Shown piece by piece: positions 57,962-64,000 of a stretch of DNA of 64,000 nt. A program made the translations under genes and the position numbers. The stretch's first letter is position 1. Each line of letters begins with the position of its first letter. Below the pieces are notes generated by a model that searched no databases, was not told where the DNA came from, and worked only from the letters and a program-made list of their open reading frames with translations. Origin of the DNA: Sulfuritalea sp. (lineage in GTDB: Bacteria > Pseudomonadota > Gammaproteobacteria > Burkholderiales > Rhodocyclaceae); contig JADJVS010000014.1 of assembly GCA_016710465.1 (NCBI GenBank), forward strand, positions 1,302,001-1,366,000, written 5' to 3'.

Positions 57962-59082
57962 GGCTGCGTCACTGGCTCTGCGCGCTGGTGTTGCTGATCG
58001 CACAGCCGGCCCAGGCGCACAAGGCCAGCGACAGTTATTTGATGCTCGACATACAGGGCCGGGAAGTCGCCGGCCAATGGGACATTGCCCTGCGCGACAT
58101 CGATTTCGCCCTCGGCCTCGATGCCGATGGCAATGGCAAGATCACCTGGGGCGAGCTGCGCGCCCGTCACGCCGCGATCGATGCCTGGGCGCTTGGCCGC
58201 CTGGCGTTGGACCGCGGCGGCGCCTGCGAAATCCAGGTTGCCGACCACCTGGTCGACGACCATACCGACGGCGCCTATGCGGTGCTCAGGCTGGCCGGGC
58301 GCTGCCCTACCAGCATGGGCGAGTTGAAGCTCGACTATCGCCTGCTGTTCGACCTCGATGCTTTGCATCGCGGCCTCCTTCGCCTGGGTCTCGATGGCGC
58401 CACGCAGACGGCGGTGTTCGCGCCGGAGCGGTCGGCGCAGCGCTTTGCCGCCGGCGAAGCCTCGCGCCTGGCGCAATTCGGCCAGTACCTCGTCGAAGGC
58501 ATCTGGCATATCTGGATCGGCTTCGACCACATCCTGTTCCTGCTTTCGCTGCTGTTGCCCGCCGTGCTGGTGCACGAAGCGCGGCGCTGGCGCGGCGTGG
58601 CCAGCTTCCATGCGGCGCTGGTCGAGGTGCTTTGGGTGGTCACCGCCTTCACCGTGGCGCATTCGATCACGCTTTCGCTGGCGGCGCTCGGGCTCATCGA
58701 TCTGCCCTCGCGCCTGGTCGAATCGGCGATTGCCGCGTCAGTGGTGCTGGCGGCGGCGAACAACCTCAAACCGCTGGTGGAACGCCGGCGCTGGCTGGTG
58801 GCCTTCTGCTTCGGCCTGATCCATGGCTTCGGCTTCGCCAGCGTGCTCGCCGAACTCGGCCTGCCGCAAGAGACGCTGGTGCTGTCGCTGCTGGGCTTCA
58901 ACCTCGGCGTCGAGGTCGGCCAGTTGGCGATCGTCGCCGTGTTCCTCCCCTTCGCCTGGTTCCTGCGCGATACGCCCCTCTATCGGCGCGGCATTTTCGT
59001 TGGCGGCTCGCTGCTGACGCTGGCCATCGCCCTGGTCTGGTTTGTCGAGCGCGCCTTCGACCTCAAGCTGATCAGCGCCTGA
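57958..59082 (+). CDS. HupE/UreJ-like membrane protein
   Basis: This 374-residue protein has a signal peptide ending in AQAH, a periplasmic domain of about 170 residues with an EF-hand-like loop (DADGNGKITWGEL, about 57-69), then a HupE/UreJ membrane domain: GIWHIWIGFDHILFLLSLLLP, TAFTVAHSITLSLAAL, CFGLIHGFGFAS and FNLGVEVGQLAIV. The conserved His/Asp residues in these helices resemble metal permeases; HupE proteins of hydrogenase clusters take up nickel. The large periplasmic domain sets this group apart. No nickel enzyme is seen in the window, and the Hyf-like complex here lacks Ni ligands. Confidence 0.87.
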   Translation: MRLRHWLCALVLLIAQPAQAHKASDSYLMLDIQGREVAGQWDIALRDIDFALGLDADGNGKITWGELRARHAAIDAWALGRLALDRGGACEIQVADHLVDDHTDGAYAVLRLAGRCPTSMGELKLDYRLLFDLDALHRGLLRLGLDGATQTAVFAPERSAQRFAAGEASRLAQFGQYLVEGIWHIWIGFDHILFLLSLLLPAVLVHEARRWRGVASFHAALVEVLWVVTAFTVAHSITLSLAALGLIDLPSRLVESAIAASVVLAAANNLKPLVERRRWLVAFCFGLIHGFGFASVLAELGLPQETLVLSLLGFNLGVEVGQLAIVAVFLPFAWFLRDTPLYRRGIFVGGSLLTLAIALVWFVERAFDLKLISA

Positions 59083-59092
59083 GGCGGCGTCT

Positions 59093-59418
59093 TCAGCCGT
59101 CTTTGCGCAGGTCGTGCTCCGCCCAAAGGGCGCGAGCGAGGGTTTTCCACAGCGGGCCGCCGTGGGTGTGGATCTGGTCGTCGGCGCTTTCCTTCATCAC
59201 CGTCAGCATCAACTGGATCAAGCCGAAGAGTTCAAGCCGCGCGCGGTCGGCGGGATCGTCGGGTTCGCAATCGATGGCGCCGATGCGGCAATCCAGCGCC
59301 TGGCGCGCCAACTCGCGGACCTGAACGGGGTCGTTCCAGTCAATGCCGAGGATGATGCCCTTGGTGGCGATCTCGTGTTCCAGACGCTGCGCCTCGCGCG
59401 CATAGTTCTCGAACGCGC

Positions 59419-59422
<4 letters not shown>
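59093..59422 (-). CDS. 109-residue protein of unknown function downstream of uvrA
   Basis: The protein is soluble and helical, with NYAREAQRLEHEIATKGI and ELFGLIQLMLTVMKESADD. It contains two Cys (DCRIGAIDCE) and an HTHGGPLWKTLARALWAEHD end. It overlaps the uvrA stop by four bases (ATGA on the minus strand), so it is translationally coupled to uvrA. I do not recognise a family; a role in DNA repair is only suggested by position. Confidence 0.7.
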
Positions 59423-62292
<2,870 letters not shown>

Positions 62293-62372
62293 GATGCGGA
62301 TTCGGATTGGGGAACCGGTAAATATACGCCGCCGCGCGCGGCAGAGCGAAGCCGCTGTTCAGGCGGGATTTG

Positions 62373-62396
62373 TCGCCGTGTCGCCGGTGCCGACTC
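62373..62396 (-). repeat. dispersed 24-bp repeat, copy E (inverted, diverged)
   Basis: On the minus strand it reads GAGTCGGCACC-N6-ACGGCGA, with two changes from the other copies. It lies between uvrA and the c-type cytochrome-like gene. On its minus-strand 5' side it is preceded by CCTGACCAG. Confidence 0.35.
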
Positions 62397-62405
62397 CTGG
62401 TCAGG

Positions 62406-62834
62406 CTAGCGGCTGCGGTAAGCGGCGTGGCAGCCGACGCAACTCGCGGTCAGGTTGGGCAGCAGGGCCAGGGCGCGCTCGCGATTGCCGCTGGCGGCCG
62501 CGGCGGCAAACTCGCTGGCGGCGAAATGGCCGCCGCGCCCGATGTCATGCATGGCGGGCGGCATCTGCGGGCCGGGGCGGTGCGCAAAGGGCAGGCGGGC
62601 GTTCTTGCCCATGGCGCTGCGCCCGAGAGAATTCTCGGCGACTTCCCCGGCGTCCTTGATCTTGTTGGCCGCCACCAGGCTGAGGATTTCGTTCAGCGCG
62701 ATCAGGTTGTCGAGCATTTCCTGGCGCAAGGTGGCCTGAGCTTCGGAGCTCAGTGCAGCCAATTGGCGATGGTCTTCCGCGGCAACGGGAAGCGCCAGGA
62801 AGAGTGCGAGCAGCAATGGATATCGAGAGCACAT
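62406..62834 (-). CDS. periplasmic cytochrome c-like protein, C-terminal CxxCH
   Basis: This 142-residue protein has a signal peptide (PLLLALFLALPVAA) and a single heme-binding motif CVGCHAAYR at the extreme C-terminus. C-terminal CxxCH is characteristic of four-helix-bundle cytochromes c' and c556. Helices with LSSEAQATLRQEMLDNLIAL and ALALLPNLTASC fit that fold. ATG 62834 places the signal peptide at the N-terminus. It may take part in electron transfer or nitric oxide binding. Confidence 0.8.
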   Translation of the reverse strand: MCSRYPLLLALFLALPVAAEDHRQLAALSSEAQATLRQEMLDNLIALNEILSLVAANKIKDAGEVAENSLGRSAMGKNARLPFAHRPGPQMPPAMHDIGRGGHFAASEFAAAAASGNRERALALLPNLTASCVGCHAAYRSR

Positions 62835-63012
62835 GGACAGGGATTTTCGGGTCACGGTGCGAGCATTATGCAATGCCGTAACGGACCCGCCGACGGGTGG
62901 CGGGGCCCGCCCATTCGTGGTCTAATGCTCCGCTTTCCGCGGCTTTGACGGTGGCCGTCCGCCGCGAGGTTTGCCGCGGAAGAACCGAAGCCCGGCGCCA
63001 ACGACCCAATCC

Positions 63013-64000
63013 ATGCTTTCCCCCACACCCGATGCCATGAGCCGCGAAGAAATTCGCGCCGGCGCCTCGCTGGCGTCGATTTTCGCGCTGCGCATGCTGG
63101 GCCTGTTCCTGATCCTGCCGGTGTTCGCGGTCCACGCCCAGGGCATTCCCGGGGGCGACAACCTGACCCTGGTCGGCATTGCGCTGGGCGCCTACGGCCT
63201 GACCCAGGCGATGTTCCAGATCCCCTTCGGCATGGCGGCGGACAACTTCGGGCGCAAGAAGGTGATCGTCATCGGCCTGCTGATCTTTGCCTTCGGCTCG
63301 GCCGTGGCGGCGCTGTCCACGGACATCTGGTGGGCCATCGCCGGCCGCGTGCTGCAAGGCGCGGGCGCCATCTCGGCGGCGGTGACGGCGCTGGCGGCGG
63401 ACCTGACGCGCGAACAGCACCGCACCAAGGTGATGGCCATGATCGGCTCGTCGATCGGCCTGATGTTCGCCTTCTCGCTGGTGGCGGCGCCTGCCCTTTA
63501 CGCGGTGATCGGCATGGCCGGCATCTTCTGGTTGACCGCCATCCTGGCGCTGGCCGCGATCGGCCTGGTGACCCATGTGGTACCGCCGGCGCCGCCGCTG
63601 CCGCCGGGCCCCAGGCCGGCCTTCCGCGAAGTCGTGTTCAATCCCAGCCTGCTGCGCCTGAATCTCGGCATCTTCACCCTGCATACCGTGCAGATGGCGA
63701 TGTTCGTGGTGGTCCCTGGCCTGCTGGTGCGTTACGGCGACATGCCGGTGGCGACGCACTGGAAGATCTACCTGCCGACCGTGCTGGCCTCGTTCGTGCT
63801 GATGGTGCCGGCGATCATCGTCGCCGAGAAGCGCAACAAGGTGCAGCCGGTGTTTGTCGGCGCGGTGGTCCTGCTGCTGGCGACGCTGATTGCGATGTGG
63901 GCCGGCAGCACAAGTTTCGCGGTGGTTGCCGGTGGCCTGCTGAGCTTCTTCGTCGCTTTCAACATCCTCGAGGCCATGCTGCCCTCGCTGATCTCGCGCA
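63013..64000 (+). CDS. MFS transporter (YajR-like), 5' part
   Basis: The frame from ATG 63013 runs to the end of the window with no stop. It starts with SLASIFALRMLGLFLILPVF, the first helix of YajR-type transporters, then ALGAYGLTQAMFQIPFGMAADNFGRKKVI in pieces (motif A), RVLQGAGAISAAV and eight or so further helices. The family's C-terminal YAM domain would lie beyond the window. The substrate is unknown; YajR relatives are drug or metabolite exporters. A TCTAAT at about 62921-62926 may be its -10, without a clear -35. Confidence 0.88.
   Translation, partial: MLSPTPDAMSREEIRAGASLASIFALRMLGLFLILPVFAVHAQGIPGGDNLTLVGIALGAYGLTQAMFQIPFGMAADNFGRKKVIVIGLLIFAFGSAVAALSTDIWWAIAGRVLQGAGAISAAVTALAADLTREQHRTKVMAMIGSSIGLMFAFSLVAAPALYAVIGMAGIFWLTAILALAAIGLVTHVVPPAPPLPPGPRPAFREVVFNPSLLRLNLGIFTLHTVQMAMFVVVPGLLVRYGDMPVATHWKIYLPTVLASFVLMVPAIIVAEKRNKVQPVFVGAVVLLLATLIAMWAGSTSFAVVAGGLLSFFVAFNILEAMLPSLISR

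Overview
The window is GC-rich, densely coded chromosomal DNA. Genes run in short same-strand operons with ATGA, GTGA or TGATG junctions. The gene set (PilE/FimT/PilV/PilW/PilX/PilY1 minor pilins, YceI plus cytochrome b561, UvrA beside a YajR-like MFS protein, membrane transhydrogenase, DUF2249/FmdE-like pair, GlcDEF glycolate oxidase, Hyf-like membrane complex) points to a respiratory betaproteobacterium, most likely in or near the Rhodocyclales. That placement is inference from gene content; there is no rRNA in the window. I saw no tRNA, rRNA or CRISPR array, and no gene-free stretch over 300 bases.

Layout. 0-2.6 kb: the end of a GT39-type glycosyltransferase, a UbiA-family prenyltransferase and a cyclic-nucleotide-binding protein. 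2.6-8.7 kb (minus): an FmdE-like/DUF2249 pair behind a well-formed FNR-type promoter, a three-PAS diguanylate cyclase, a cobalamin adenosyltransferase, and a SulP transporter fused to two UspA domains. 8.8-10.8 kb (minus): an OmpR/EnvZ-type two-component system. 11.0-20.5 kb (plus): a second SulP transporter with a coiled-coil insertion, then a six-gene Hyf/Ehr-like membrane complex whose large subunit has lost all four [NiFe] cysteines. 20.5-23.6 kb (minus): a histidine kinase, a LuxR-type regulator and an FMN-dependent 2-hydroxyacid oxidase.

23.8-35.0 kb (plus): a type IV pilus minor-pilin operon ending in a giant PilY1 of about 2400 residues and a short TonB-like protein. This stretch looks less GC-rich than its surroundings. 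35.0-39.1 kb (plus): an HTH-ferredoxin-reductase fusion followed closely by an S24-like protein, a 269-bp element bounded by perfect 32-bp inverted repeats, a 77-residue protein, a Cys-rich protein and a conserved 350-residue protein. 39.1-40.8 kb (minus): cytochrome b561 and two YceI proteins. 40,993-43,481: an IS21-family insertion with a 7-bp target duplication, a broken istA and an intact istB.

43.5-51.3 kb (plus): a tightly packed glycolate/glycerate operon (hyi, glycerate 2-kinase, glcD, glcE, frameshifted glcF, an acyl-CoA synthetase, a small protein). Then corA (minus), pntA-pntB (plus, with a terminator), a methyltransferase, a Lys/Glu-repeat secreted peptide (minus), a TPR protein with a HupE/UreJ-like membrane protein, uvrA with a small partner gene (minus), a c-type cytochrome-like protein (minus), and the start of a YajR-like MFS transporter that runs off the end.

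The least-described items are the HTH/2Fe-2S/reductase fusion paired with an S24-like protein lacking its catalytic Lys, the Ni-less Hyf-like complex beside a coiled-coil SulP, the repeat-expanded PilY1, the inverted-repeat-bounded element, and a short dispersed repeat seen six times.
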